A stretch of 64,000 nucleotides of DNA from Astropecten irregularis (lineage: Eukaryota > Echinodermata > Asteroidea > Paxillosida > Astropectinidae), in contig OZ020256.1 in assembly GCA_963971285.1 (NCBI GenBank), positions 7,380,501-7,444,500 of the forward strand. The letters run 5' to 3'. This document shows positions 54,201-56,987 of the stretch, piece after piece. Made by a program: the position numbers and the translations under genes. The notes below the pieces were generated by a model. It worked only from the letters and a program-made list of their open reading frames with translations. It did not search any database and was not told where the DNA came from. Each line of letters opens with the position of its first letter. The stretch's first letter is position 1.

Positions 54201-55692
54201 GTTTGTCAAGCGCACTGAATTTTTTCAAACTCCCTCCCAACAAAAAACACATTGCCGCTACTAAAGCTTTCAGAGTATGGAAAAATGTTTGTGGTCTCAT
54301 AAAACCAAAAGAAATGCTGGTTTGATCAAATAGCAAAATTGCTGATAGAGAACAAGGTGCAGGATTGGCAACAAAAATATCAGACGCAAAGTGGGTACAT
54401 ATAACAAACACACCATTTTGTCATTTGGCATGTGCTCAAAGCCAAAAACTCAAGAAAGTGACATTTTGCACAAGTTTGGTTTTTATCACATTTGACTATT
54501 CTCATTACTACTACAAATTTTGTTTTCAAAATGTAAATCAAAAAGACTCTGCATAAATAGACTCATAACACAGAATAAGCAAAACTGTCCTCTTATATCT
54601 GCATCGGACAAGGTAGGTAAGCTTTTTCCCAAGAGTAATAACCCAAATGGCAGATTGGCAGTTCACATTTTGAAGCAAAATTAAGACCAGACAATTTTAG
54701 AAGAAATAAATGGAACAAGGGTCCTGTCATTGTCAATGAGTGTCGTTTATAAACAAAGTGGAAATGAAACAATGGTGGAAGTACTATTAATTAGAATCCT
54801 TCCCAAAGGACAAAACCAAATATCTTGAGATGACACTGACAGGATATGACATTGTTTCCTGTAAATGAAATCAACATTGGTTTGGCCTTGGACATTCCTT
54901 TCAATTCACTCAGCATAAACACGGCCAAGTAAACAATCAGCCTAAACTGACTCAGTTCTGTCAAAATTGTGGCAAAATTTGAAGGAAAAAAATGGCTTGG
55001 AAAACACGGCATTCAGTGTGAATTTATAGAATATTTATGCCATGCTTCTTATTGTTTATACATAGGCCATGATGTGATCATGCACACGTACATGTAGATG
55101 ATAGGCCTACACCCATGATGATCAAAAAAGGAAGTAAGCATACATGTGTACACGTAATGTGTACAGTATAGGCTGGGTATTAAAATTGTAAAAACAATCA
55201 ATGAATCATGTCATGTGTATTAAATATTGGTAGGGCCTAAGCCAAACAATGAAAAATTAAACGATTACTTTGAGAAATTGTGACATTTTGTAAATGTCCA
55301 GGTAATGAAAATTGTATGATGAGAGAGATTTTGTATTTTAAAGGCTAATTTGATGGTTAGCAACGGTATATCGATCGAGCGCTGCGACCGTGCTGCCTCC
55401 ATTGACTTTGTACAGTTCCTCGCTGATCGTCTGCTCTAATGCAATACGTGCACTGTACATGCAACACTGACGAATGTAGCTGCCTGTGCGTCAGGCACGA
55501 ATTTACAATTTTCACTGGCAATTTTCAGCATTTTACATCGAATCAAACCATCAAAAAATGACACTCACCTTGTCCCTGTGCTTTTACTGTGTCGAGGTGA
55601 GTTGGGAGTAGTTGTAGAATGCTCAGGGCAAGGGTAAGCCACATATGTGCCATTCCGTTACTGTGTAACTCGTTTCTCCCGAAAACCGCCAT
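1..55692 (-). CDS. TMEM131: TMEM131 homologue, 27 coding exons, 3' end outside window
   Basis: Type I membrane protein of the secretory pathway. In animals the family binds procollagen through a luminal PapD-like domain and the TRAPP complex through its cytoplasmic tail, promoting collagen export from the ER. The joined exons read: signal peptide (about 1-40), PapD-like domain (about 92-190, containing LPPMLDFGE, PPGGNTTFE and FGVGVPNPYRLRPFLGA), a block with EMYSSGGELHLELPTG and FIRIKTN, further Ig-like strands (MLDFGTLRS, PYQAHVL, IHVYTGQL, LPIALYQDP, RNNLTILDAFMVRGQG, NGYDCDGYGFKVLQC, FTPDFTMSR), one transmembrane helix (about 1114-1136) and the start of a Ser-rich tail. Every junction is GT/AG and every phase matches its partner. 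The order and spacing of these blocks follow vertebrate TMEM131 rather than TMEM131L. About 1267 codons are present; the stop codon and roughly 600 residues of tail lie to the left. Confidence 0.93.
562..742. repeat. Degenerate minisatellite of GGACAAACTGGAT-type units
   Basis: In intron 26. About 14 imperfect units of roughly 10-16 bp alternating GGACAAACTGG and GGATAAATTGG. The long minus-strand reading frame across it (383-712) is a by-product of the repeat. The rest of 225-900 shows nothing recognisable. Confidence 0.7.
901..1293 (-). CDS. TMEM131: TMEM131 exon 26 (transmembrane helix)
   Basis: Residues 1062-1192: FTPDFTMSRITRQLKVLTY, LIATLPPHMLSVC, ALPRPQWEHL, then the single membrane span YIISVILMGILFLGILTASY (about 1114-1136), so the N-terminal 1,110 residues are luminal and the rest cytoplasmic. 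After the helix come LKRFDLRNIASG, as in vertebrates, and a Gly-rich run (GSGGGGASGGGGAK) that I do not recall from them. Acceptor CGGCAG, donor GTGAGT. Confidence 0.97.
1665..1827. mobile_element. Foldback MITE, 57-bp inverted arms
   Basis: Left arm 1665-1721 (GGCGATTCACAATAGTGCGG...) and right arm 1771-1827 are imperfect reverse complements around a 49-base centre. The structure is typical of a small non-autonomous DNA transposon; no target duplication was obvious. Confidence 0.7.
2090..2285 (-). CDS. TMEM131: TMEM131 exon 25
   Basis: Residues 997-1061: PPNFTVKRSFTLKNTGQLPI, INGYDCDGYGFKVLQC, LELAPNETKRLDI. The NGYxCxGYGFxVxxC block with its two cysteines is a family signature. Ends phase 2; GC|T completes Ala with exon 26. 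Confidence 0.97.
2443..2592. mobile_element. Compound hairpin element
   Basis: Outer arms CATTTTGCATATGAC (2443-2457) and its complement (2578-2592) enclose a long stem (CACATTGACTGAGTAGGACG...). The right arm holds a second copy of the ACGCCCTCGCTTGAC segment, so the left arm can pair with either of two partners. Probably a MITE with an internal duplication. Confidence 0.65.
2946..3085 (-). CDS. TMEM131: TMEM131 exon 24
   Basis: Residues 950-996: NNLTILDAFMVRGQGARGEL, then SSNLLFELKPTHLVDCD. RNNLT-x-x-D-x-x-x-V-x-G-x-G is a hallmark of both TMEM131 and TMEM131L. Acceptor TTTTGACAG, donor GTAAGT. Confidence 0.96.
3434..3609 (-). CDS. TMEM131: TMEM131 exon 23
   Basis: Residues 892-949: GSSGKCLKNNSCGVIEEMFG, then KPHHNVTVSIGFKP and ERISLMLIR. 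Runs into the conserved RNNLT of exon 24. The intron to its left (3086-3433) holds nothing I recognise. Confidence 0.93.
3660..3770 (+). repeat. SINE-like fragment
   Basis: Contains a Pol III B-box-like GGGTTCAACCC (3690-3700) followed by TGTCCTTGAGCAAGGCGCTT (3723-3742), a phrase common in short interspersed elements of aquatic animals. No A box or complete unit was recognised. Confidence 0.35.
4238..4304 (-). CDS. TMEM131: TMEM131 exon 22
   Basis: Residues 869-891: RFDPELIETDDPGVFFLANN then TDR. A short exon in a variable loop; both splice sites are strong (TTTACAG and GGGTAAGAG) and the phases fit. Confidence 0.88.
4584..4693 (-). CDS. TMEM131: TMEM131 exon 21
   Basis: Residues 833-868: ISEVQILNPSDSLVLVQLLP then IALYQDPTSVLDFLSD. 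Matches NPADVPVYVQFIPLALYSNP of vertebrates. Acceptor CCCCCTCAG, phase 2 end. Confidence 0.94.
4999..5346. mobile_element. AAGGTA-family MITE, copy a
   Basis: One of the dispersed units of about 350-370 bp. Starts AAGGTACAGTACATGATTGG and ends ACCAATCATGTATTATACCTT, i.e. terminal inverted repeats of about 20 bp. Inside it carries the family words GTATGAAGATGGTG, GTAGAAACATACC, CCACCTGAAATG and TTTATCCAGA. Confidence 0.75.
5503..5638 (-). CDS. TMEM131: TMEM131 exon 20
   Basis: Residues 787-832: VFNATLKLTSNLVKDKEIPV, LEWPRLIRQDKLEFPLTYIE. Corresponds to the family's TAELSWPSILSSPRHLKFPL. Acceptor TTTCAG, donor GTAAGT, phase 0 end. Confidence 0.92.
5823..5890 (+). repeat. Retroelement-type conserved tail motif
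   Basis: Contains TTTGAGAAAGATCCTGCTAG (5837-5856) followed by GGTCGAAATCTCAGG. This 'GAGAAAG...CTGCTAG...TCGAAA' phrase recurs in invertebrate repeats and, inverted, at 56010-56050. Family not assigned. Confidence 0.35.
6396..6513 (-). CDS. TMEM131: TMEM131 exon 19
   Basis: Residues 748-786: DGEVWLSSLALPDETQDVDR, LFYNHLRNRWQSLEQTGKT. It occupies the place of the vertebrate segment DLHQSLFKGWTGI and is only weakly similar. Phases 1/2 match both neighbours; acceptor CTATAG with a pyrimidine tract. Confidence 0.88.
6842..6999. mobile_element. Short MITE with CCAGGGGTC ends
   Basis: Starts CCAGGGGTCAATTTCACCAA and ends TGACATCGACCCCAGG. The interior has several CGTA...TACG complementary words (CTATCGATCGTAGG). 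A degenerate relative appears at about 52004-52096 and perhaps at 53860-54000. Confidence 0.55.
7207..7562. mobile_element. AAGGTA-family MITE, copy b
   Basis: Same family and orientation as the unit at 4999-5346: AAGGTACAGTACAGGATTGA at the left, ACCAATCCTGTATTATGCCTT at the right, and GATATGAAGATGGTGCTGGT inside. Confidence 0.75.
7613..7694 (-). CDS. TMEM131: TMEM131 exon 18
   Basis: Residues 721-747: VGRIVFDPKAACEEEDLCYV then GLSTQSL. The paired cysteines in FDP-x5-C-x5-CYVGL are conserved in the family. Ends phase 1 (G|AT gives Asp with exon 19). Confidence 0.93.
7897..7968. repeat. 36-bp tandem duplication
   Basis: Two adjacent identical copies (7897-7932 and 7933-7968) of a unit beginning CCTGAACCAAACAGATTGTG. 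A recent local duplication inside an intron. Confidence 0.85.
8020..8293 (-). mobile_element. tRNA-like (SINE-type) repeat, copy 1
   Basis: On the minus strand it reads GATAGCTCAGTTGGTAGACC (A box) and GGTTTGAATCC (B box), then the family tail CAATTTTACTTTGTTCACTT. The part at 8150-8293 (TTTGTTCGTTTGGCAGTCAT, CATGGGGGATCACTCAAAGA) is shared with the copy near 57050-57170, so the repeated unit is longer than a tRNA. It overlaps no exon. Confidence 0.65.
8559..8714 (-). CDS. TMEM131: TMEM131 exon 17
   Basis: Residues 669-720: GSTQSVSLTLVNNFSHRMKL, then RFYHRLPKKTPAIEIDP. Matches the family's SLNIMNSFSQKVKI and RFYYKRL block. Phase 0 on both sides; donor GTAAGT. Confidence 0.93.
9009..9200 (-). 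CDS. TMEM131: TMEM131 exon 16
   Basis: Residues 605-668: FSVLRLDVKAPLTEG, LGEVVIETPQERLSI, GCLGFKPEHIIPRPAFP. Corresponds to the family segment ending in CFPKHVVLPPSFP. Phase 0 on both sides; donor CCG|GTATGT. The intron to its right (9201-9593) shows no recognisable element. Confidence 0.92.
9594..9716 (-). CDS. TMEM131: TMEM131 exon 15
   Basis: Residues 564-604: VPIQTFSCNLDDCEAVVLGV, then HDVFSIKRKS. Phase 0 on both sides; acceptor CTCTCAG, donor GTGAGT. This is a divergent part of the family, so the call rests on ORF, sites and phase. Confidence 0.88.
9930..9988 (+). mobile_element. tRNA-like repeat, 3' fragment
   Basis: B-box half only: GGTCGCAGGTTCGAATCCTG followed by CTCCAGTCAATTTTC and the tail CACCTTTCAATAAATG, matching the family at 8020 and 53270. 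Confidence 0.55.
10148..10252 (-). CDS. TMEM131: TMEM131 exon 14
   Basis: Residues 529-563: YFIHSDNQNEFDFGVMSVGD and MLVTLVNANPID. It joins VYTGQLQ of exon 13 directly, as in the vertebrate protein (VYTGFLDYF), so no exon is needed between 10253 and 11164. Confidence 0.93.
11165..11335 (-). CDS. TMEM131: TMEM131 exon 13
   Basis: Residues 472-528: VSGFDKTLVIKPQETD, MSIVFTP, MSIHVYTGQLQ. The acceptor is ATAATAG before GTATCAG; the alternative AG eight bases downstream would break phase, so the upstream one is chosen. Donor GTCAGT. Confidence 0.92.
11666..11693. repeat. (ATCA)n microsatellite
   Basis: Seven uninterrupted ATCA/CAAT units in intron 12, directly beside the inverted tRNA-like pair. 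Confidence 0.9.
11718..11912. mobile_element. Two tRNA-like heads in inverted orientation
   Basis: Left head (minus strand) has GGATTCGAACCAGCGACCTC (11731-11750) and an A-box complement near 11780 (ACAACTGAGCC). Right head (plus) has GGAGGTCGCTGGTTCGAATC (11851-11870) and CCGGTCAATTTTT. The two B-box regions are reverse complements, forming a foldback. Confidence 0.6.
11968..12130 (-). CDS. TMEM131: TMEM131 exon 12
   Basis: Residues to 471: CDQQSKLFYLTPS, VVLTNYFNFTLVIHQVSFPE, DVKNIFK. Matches the family block LTNTFSFAILIHDVLLPEE. Acceptor TTGCAG; donor AAG|GTAACA is suboptimal but gives phase 0. Confidence 0.94.
12181..12395. mobile_element. Short inverted-repeat element
   Basis: Left end TGAATTCGAAGTTTGGGCGA; right end, read on the other strand, TGAATTCTTCAAAAGGGCGA. 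Interior carries further GGCGAC/GTCGCC words. Probably a MITE of unassigned family. Confidence 0.5.
12396..13310. other. Intron 11 remainder, no feature seen
   Basis: No exon with suitable splice sites, no conserved peptide and no recognised repeat. The minus-strand frames near 12418-12728 lack any family similarity. Confidence 0.5.
13311..13522 (-). CDS. TMEM131: TMEM131 exon 11
   Basis: Residues 347-416: SITPMRANNALTIDFKP, VALVTFHPLKA, GKLIVKTKDKN and IPYQAHVLQ. Ends in phase 2 (GG|C) and joins exon 12 exactly. The surrounding introns (12131-13310 right of the 12181-12395 repeat, and 13523-14037) show no gene or clear repeat to me. Confidence 0.95.
14038..14156 (-). CDS. TMEM131: TMEM131 exon 10
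   Basis: Residues to 346: APGLYSSLEMLDFGTLRSLD, then PLYLLNTSPKSIHIV. The MLDFGTL motif starts a second Ig-like (ASH/PapD-like) module. Acceptor TTTTTTCAG, donor GTAAGT, phase 0 end. Confidence 0.95.
14326..14491 (-). CDS. TMEM131: TMEM131 exon 9
   Basis: Starts at residue 252 with EIPPYTTRSVMRASF, then NHTAFIRIKTN and LPVEVEVSS. The acidic RLDEEENEL stretch is longer than the equivalent human loop. Ends phase 1 at GTGAGT. Confidence 0.95.
14536..14612 (-). mobile_element. tRNA-like repeat fragment
   Basis: Reads AACAAAGAAAAATTTACTGG then GCAAGATTCGAACCGGCGAC: the tail and B box of the same tRNA-like family on the minus strand. It lies next to exon 9 but outside it. Confidence 0.55.
14874..15243. 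mobile_element. AAGGTA-family MITE, copy c (inverted)
   Basis: Starts TTTAAAGGTAGTATCATACT and ends AAGTATGATACTACCTTTAA, giving nearly perfect ends of about 20 bp. The interior has TGGATAAATACACCATTTCA and CACCATCTTCATAACCTG, the complement of copies a and b. Confidence 0.75.
15990..16183. mobile_element. Mariner/pogo-like MITE (TA-flanked)
   Basis: Ends are TACAGTGGAACGCCACTATA and, on the other strand, TACAGTGGTACGTTAATATA, flanked by TA. Interior CCAACACGCTGGGATGCACA and TTTGTTATAGGTCATT are typical of Tigger/pogo-related small elements. 194 bp, no coding capacity. Confidence 0.7.
16184..17109. other. Intron 8 remainder
   Basis: No coding or structured element seen beyond an (AAGC)n run at 17033-17048 and a T-tract near 16930. 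Confidence 0.5.
17110..17190 (-). CDS. TMEM131: TMEM131 exon 8
   Basis: Residues 225-251. Encodes VTEMYSSGGELHLELPTG followed by PQNLW, one of the most conserved blocks of TMEM131; it favours TMEM131 over TMEM131L. Phase 0 on both sides; donor GTAGGT. Confidence 0.96.
17457..17539. repeat. Perfect 39-bp hairpin with 5-base loop
   Basis: Arm 17457-17495 (AAATAATGTTAATAGGGATT...AGAGA), loop TAAAC (17496-17500) and an exactly complementary arm 17501-17539. Lies in intron 7. Could be a recent foldback insertion, a small-RNA precursor or an assembly/cloning fold-back. Confidence 0.85.
18231..18353 (-). CDS. TMEM131: TMEM131 exon 7 (PapD-like domain end)
   Basis: Residues 184-224, phase 0 on both sides. 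Contains FGVGVPNPYRLRPFLGA, nearly identical to the vertebrate protein, then SYSPLITMHNPYSSGLM. Acceptor TTTTGTCAG, donor ATG|GTAAGT. Confidence 0.96.
18354..19259. other. Intron 6, left part
   Basis: No exon or clear transposon. 19098-19130 (AAAGGTAGACTGGAGTGTAA, GATTGGTAAGG) resembles one end of the AAGGTA family. A plus-strand frame at 18704-19036 has no recognisable domain. Confidence 0.4.
19268..20206. mobile_element. hAT-like non-autonomous element, 939 bp
   Basis: Ends CAGTGTTGTATGACTCG and, reversed, CAGCGTTGTATCCGAG form hAT-type inverted repeats. They are flanked by an exact 8-bp duplication GTTGCAGC at 19260-19267 and 20207-20214, the hAT hallmark. Subterminal arrays of CTCGGCCTCGG/CGAGGCCGAG (19280-19425 and 20047-20195) face each other. 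No transposase. A second element is inserted at 19615-20007. Confidence 0.85.
19615..20007. mobile_element. TA-flanked MITE nested in the hAT element
   Basis: Perfect ends of about 26 bp (GCCCTGTCCGCACTGGACTT) bounded by TA on both sides. AAGTCCAGTGCGGAC recurs internally at about 19681, 19801 and, altered, 19911, so the end sequence is repeated inside the element. GC-rich compared with its surroundings. A decayed relative lies at 29156-29245. Confidence 0.8.
20215..22067. other. Intron 6, right part
   Basis: About 1.85 kb with no exon and no confidently recognised repeat. Some GTACATGT words and short T-tracts. Confidence 0.4.
22068..22181 (-). CDS. TMEM131: TMEM131 exon 6 (PapD-like domain)
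   Basis: Residues 146-183, phase 0 on both sides: VVPPGGNTTFEIVFLPRVPG, AENTIFIHTS, then PYQ. This is the core PapD-like strand pair of the family (PGGNTSFDVVFLAR, NTLFINTS). Confidence 0.95.
22543..22640 (+). mobile_element. tRNA-like repeat, 3' half
   Basis: AAGTTCAAATCCTGCTCCAG (B box) then TTGCTTTGTTCACTTTTCAA and AATGCAGTCAGTTTCTCTTG, TGGTTATTTGATG. The last phrase also occurs at 8325-8365, so it belongs to the same family. Confidence 0.55.
23394..23765. mobile_element. AAGGTA-family MITE, copy d (inverted)
   Basis: Best-preserved copy: TTAAAGGTATAATGCATGAT to TAGCTAGTACCTTTAA. Contains TGAGCTCAATCGGACATCTG, GACTCAATTTTTCTTATA and CACCATTTCAGGCGGAAATA. Both ends carry TTAA, suggesting TTAA as target or as part of the terminus. 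Confidence 0.8.
24530..24615. mobile_element. AAGGTA-family MITE, decayed fragment
   Basis: Fragment of one half with GAATCAGACATTGAAAGTAA and TGACCTTTACCAACCATG, just left of exon 5. Confidence 0.45.
24666..24789 (-). CDS. TMEM131: TMEM131 exon 5 (PapD-like domain)
   Basis: Residues 104-145: AIGMPEI, VFNPHPENTLRMLSISG, then HFHCSFFQDK. It aligns with the family's VGMPKM, NPSSEETI, HFHASFFQ block. Acceptor TTGCAG; donor GTAAAT. Confidence 0.93.
24790..25910. other. Intron 4, no feature seen
   Basis: No exon, tRNA-like module or inverted-repeat element recognised; only scattered GTACATGTAC words near 25540. Confidence 0.4.
25911..25997 (-). CDS. TMEM131: TMEM131 exon 4
   Basis: Residues 75-103. 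Encodes the first PapD-like strand, LLPPMLDFGE, matching the family's PPxLDF motif. Acceptor TTTCAG, donor GTAAGT. The split codon CA|T joins exon 5 to give GEHAIGMPEI. Confidence 0.9.
26068..26290. repeat. Dispersed repeat, copy 1 of a pair
   Basis: Shares with 38355-38560 the phrases AAAGGTTTACT, AATACATCTGTATTG, ATAAAA(C/T)TCAAC, TATCATTGTTTGTGCTAAA, GTATTGTAC-type sequence, AGCACCCCA and GCGACGAAAAAC in the same order. Family unassigned. Confidence 0.65.
26780..27274. mobile_element. hAT-like element with CAGGGTT ends, 495 bp
   Basis: Starts CAGGGTTCGAACATAACACT and ends (reversed) CAGGGTTTCCCCATAACTTT. Subterminal repeats of ACTGGTCC, GACCAGTCAAA and TGGCCA lie at both ends. It is flanked by TAAAT on both sides (26775-26779 and 27275-27279), shorter than the usual 8-bp hAT duplication. 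No transposase reading frame. Confidence 0.7.
29156..29245. mobile_element. Remnant related to the 19615 element
   Basis: AGCCCCATTCAGACTGGACT then TTTTTTTGG and AAAACTCACCGAGACAAC, TTTTTAGTCCAGT, parallel to the left third of the TA-flanked element at 19615-20007 (GACTTTTTTTGGGCAAAGTA, CCGAGAC). Right part absent or unrecognisable. Confidence 0.5.
29868..31896. mobile_element. 2-kb element with eight TGTAATGTCAGTCACG repeats
   Basis: Ends TGTAGTAGGGCAATTCCACG and, reversed, TGTAGTGGGCAATTCCACCG. Inside are eight same-orientation copies of (T)GTAATGTCAGTCACG at 30235, 30400, 30417, 30447, 31483, 31499, 31684 and 31863, two pairs being adjacent. A degenerate reading frame lies in the middle. 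No clear target duplication. Likely a DNA transposon of a family I cannot name; the repeats could be transposase binding sites. Confidence 0.7.
30736..30990 (+). pseudogene. Basic-protein fragment inside the 2-kb element
   Basis: 84 codons; the informative part starts near the ATG at 30817 and reads MPETGAERQAECRKNVKERG with further Arg/Lys/Glu-rich sequence. The 'AERQ..CR....' lysine/arginine-rich layout resembles the N-termini of uncharacterised repeat-encoded proteins of cnidarians and echinoderms. Probably a remnant of the autonomous element's protein; the function is unknown. Confidence 0.35.
32571..32925. mobile_element. AAGGTA-family MITE, copy e
   Basis: TGTACTGTACAGTACAGGAT at the left, ACCAATCGTGTATTATAA at the right, with GGGTATGAAGATGGTACTGG, CCACCTGAAATGGTGC and TCCGATTGAGCTGAGATTT inside. 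Confidence 0.7.
38284..38318. repeat. (CATGTA)n microsatellite
   Basis: The longest uninterrupted run of the palindromic CATGTA/TACATG hexamer in the window, about six units. It is an extreme case of the motif scattered through this intron. Confidence 0.9.
38355..38560. repeat. Dispersed repeat, copy 2 of a pair
   Basis: AAAGGTTTACTAGTACAATC, AAATACATCTGTATTG, TTATCATTGTTTGTGCTAAA, AAGCACCCCAATGTTTGCGA in the same order as 26068-26290. The right boundary is uncertain. Confidence 0.65.
48092..48265. mobile_element. AAGGTA-family MITE, copy f (truncated)
   Basis: TTAAAGGTACAATACATGAT, GGTAAAGGTCACAGGACTGC, GAGCTCAATCGGACATCTGA and GACTCGATTTTTCTTATAAA match copy d. The homology stops near 48265 and the right terminus is missing. 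Confidence 0.65.
48881..48909. repeat. (ACCAA)n microsatellite
   Basis: Five ACCAA units then ACTAAACC; simple repeat in intron 3. Confidence 0.85.
49518..50344. mobile_element. Mutator-like element, 827 bp, 9-bp target duplication
   Basis: Long inverted repeats: left arm about 49518-49700 and right arm about 50209-50344 share TAGCCTTGACCAAGGCTATG, AAGCTGTTCCCGGCGAGCGA and GATCATAGCCTTGACGCAA. The left arm has an extra CGTACCGTACGTACC-type insertion. Direct repeats CTGTTTGGT flank it exactly (49509-49517 and 50345-50353). Long arms plus a 9-bp duplication indicate the Mutator superfamily. The element is GC-rich, has no transposase and carries a gene fragment. Confidence 0.82.
49919..50122 (+). 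pseudogene. Captured RecQ-like helicase N-terminal fragment
   Basis: Inside the Mutator-like element. A single frame runs from ATG (49919) to TAA (50120-50122), 68 codons, broken only by one TAG at 50018. It reads MAVSRTRLVRYPRSK, KLQIEDFPLE, stop, then RTALQYFLEGHDDLVNLPT and RFRKS. The second half matches the layout of RecQ-type helicases just before and at the Walker A motif (helix, EGxD, xxLPTGxGKS). Both motif glycines are replaced by Arg, so no ATPase activity is expected. A GTAAGT overlaps codons 16-18. Identification is from motif layout only. Confidence 0.5.
50354..53034. other. Intron 3, right end
   Basis: Holds a G-run (about 51356-51370), a (TTTC)n tract (51814-51842), three AAATGTT units near 51905 and a degenerate MITE near 52004-52096. 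One minus-strand frame ends at a strong GTGAGT (52741-52972) but is not needed by the gene. Nothing else recognised. Confidence 0.45.
53035..53075 (-). CDS. TMEM131: TMEM131 exon 3 (41-bp micro-exon)
   Basis: Encodes GDLTNQGLNIQDK plus two bases of Asn. Acceptor CTTATAG, donor GTAAGTAG. The phase-2 end matches the one-base start of exon 4, giving QDKNSVKTLGLG across a 27-kb intron. It corresponds to the variable spacer before the first PapD-like strand, so it is supported by phase and splice sites more than by similarity. Confidence 0.7.
53270..53385 (+). mobile_element. tRNA-like (SINE-type) repeat, best head
   Basis: GACAGCTCAGTTGGTAAGAG (A box) and CTGGTTCAAATCCCGCTCCA (B box) with ACTGGA/TCCAGT pairing as an acceptor-like stem. 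The family tail CAATGTTTTCTTTGTTCACT follows. It looks most like a tRNA gene of all copies, but the shared tail and missing clear anticodon arm point to a SINE. Confidence 0.65.
53732..53790 (-). CDS. TMEM131: TMEM131 exon 2
   Basis: Residues 42-61, AFVQTDFNELRHLVEEVTLK, the N-terminal luminal segment conserved at the start of mature TMEM131. The acceptor is ACTGCAG. The donor (AAG|GTACAT) is weaker than the others but keeps phase 0 into exon 3. Confidence 0.8.
53791..55568. other. Intron 1
   Basis: No exon seen. The right end (about 55360-55520) is CpG-richer than the rest (CGATCGAGCGCTGCGACCGT, GCGTCAGGCACG), which could mark a regulatory region near the gene start. 53860-54000 has paired TTAAGATTAATCTTA-type words and may be an old MITE. 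Confidence 0.4.
55569..55692 (-). CDS. TMEM131: TMEM131 exon 1 (start codon, signal peptide)
   Basis: Residues 1-41. The ATG at 55692 has A at -3 and G at +4. A second in-frame ATG at 55653 also has a good context and begins directly before the hydrophobic stretch MWLTLALSILQLL, so either start gives a signal peptide. The exon ends in phase 1 at a GTGAGT donor; its last G joins CA of exon 2 to make Ala. The sequence reads VKAQGQ then AFVQTDF, like the processed N-terminus (AFVQ...) of vertebrate TMEM131. A 5' untranslated exon further upstream cannot be excluded. Confidence 0.85.
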
Positions 55693-55728
55693 GATTGCAA
55701 TAATTACATTGCTGAATTGCACACATTG

Positions 55729-55738
55729 TATATATACA
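55729..55738 (-). promoter_or_regulatory. Possible TATA box of TMEM131
   Basis: TATATATACA on the minus strand lies only 37 bases before the first ATG, so a start site 30 bases downstream would leave a very short leader. It fits the second ATG (55653) better. It may also be a chance AT-rich word. Confidence 0.2.
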
Positions 55739-55994
55739 CACACGCAAGGTGCATATAGCGCGCACATAATATTGCCGTGCAGCTTTGTGTGTTTGGTTGC
55801 ACGCTACATTATAGAGGGAGCCCTTGTAAGTTATGGGTTATGGTTGAGCCGTTTCCATCTCATAACCCCAATCACATCACAACAGATTGTTTACATTTTG
55901 TGGTAATTAACATGACAATAAAATATGACCTAAAAGATACTACGGAAACGAAGTGTGTAGTACCTGCAATGTATTAAGTTAATTTTTAAACTGT

Positions 55995-56160
55995 TTGGAG
56001 ATAGGAGGGCCTGACGCGTTTCGATCCTCTAGCAAAGATCCTTTGATTGAGAAAGTTAGTCCTCCGCGATCGAAAGGTGCCGCATCAGGCCCTCCTAACT
56101 CAATATTATTCCCCAAGCATTTAATGATCGAAACGAGCGCGTCAGGCCCTCCCGCAAGCA
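55995..56160. repeat. Inverted GGCCTGACGCG/GATCGAAACG repeat
   Basis: GAGGGCCTGACGCGTTTCGA (forward, 56006-56025) and ATCGAAACGAGCGCGTCAGG with CCCTCC (56128-56154) face each other, with a third GCATCAGGCCCTCC at 56083-56096. TTTCGATCCTCTAGCAAAGA is the inverse of the tail motif at 5837. Probably the remains of two convergent retroelement tails. Confidence 0.5.
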
Positions 56161-56520
56161 TTTTTATTTCTGATTATTTTTGGCTGATGAGCAGTTTGCA
56201 GCAATTTACTTGTATTAAGTTAATTTCTAAACAAACGTATTAAATAAGAAAACTAATTCAAAAACAATCCGGACAATCAAATGTATCAATCAATCAATCA
56301 AAAAAATTAATCTACCAATTTAACCAACAATACAAAAATGATTATGGGGTGAACTTTACACAAGGTTTTTCATAAGTCAGAAAAGTGGTATGATTGTAGA
56401 GAGTAGTTCTAAGTGGATGAGGATACTGCAAATCCAACACGATTCGACCGATTTCTCTGGTTAACATTATTTAAAAAAGTTTTTTGTAATATAAGATGAT
56501 CATCACTCCTGCCACTAACA

Positions 56521-56783
56521 GATTTCTGTTTCGGTATGCTACCAAAGTATGATAGTACCTTTAAGTCTTTTTGGTCACCGGTTTTACTCCTTTCTGGATA
56601 AGCATTAATAATAATAATATATATTACCACGATTTATAAAGCATAAATTTCAGGCAGAATTTTTTTTAACGGTACGTATATAATACATGTAGTATGTTTC
56701 TACCATTACAATCTTTATACATAGGTAAATCTGTGAAGATTTCTGTTTCGACGTAGGAATGCTAACAAAGTATAGTACTTTAT
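56521..56783. mobile_element. AAGGTA-family MITE, degenerate copies
   Basis: CCAAAGTATGATAGTACCTT, TTTCTGGATAAGC, AATTTCAGGCAGAA, GTATGTTTCTACC, GTAAATCTGTGAAGATTTCT and CTAACAAAGTATAGTACTTT follow the family order, with AT expansions. Confidence 0.55.
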
Positions 56784-56987
56784 AAATATTGCTCTATGAA
56801 ATCGGTCCATGGCGTTAATATTAGGTAGTATAGAAAAATACAAATAGCACTTTATTGACTAACTAGAGTTGTGCATAAGCTTTCGTAGCAACATCTACTT
56901 CATCAGATGCAATGAAGTAGCATCATCAGGCAAGTCCGGCTGTGTAGCCATGGGAAGGAAAATTCCTGAATACTCCGTACATATACA

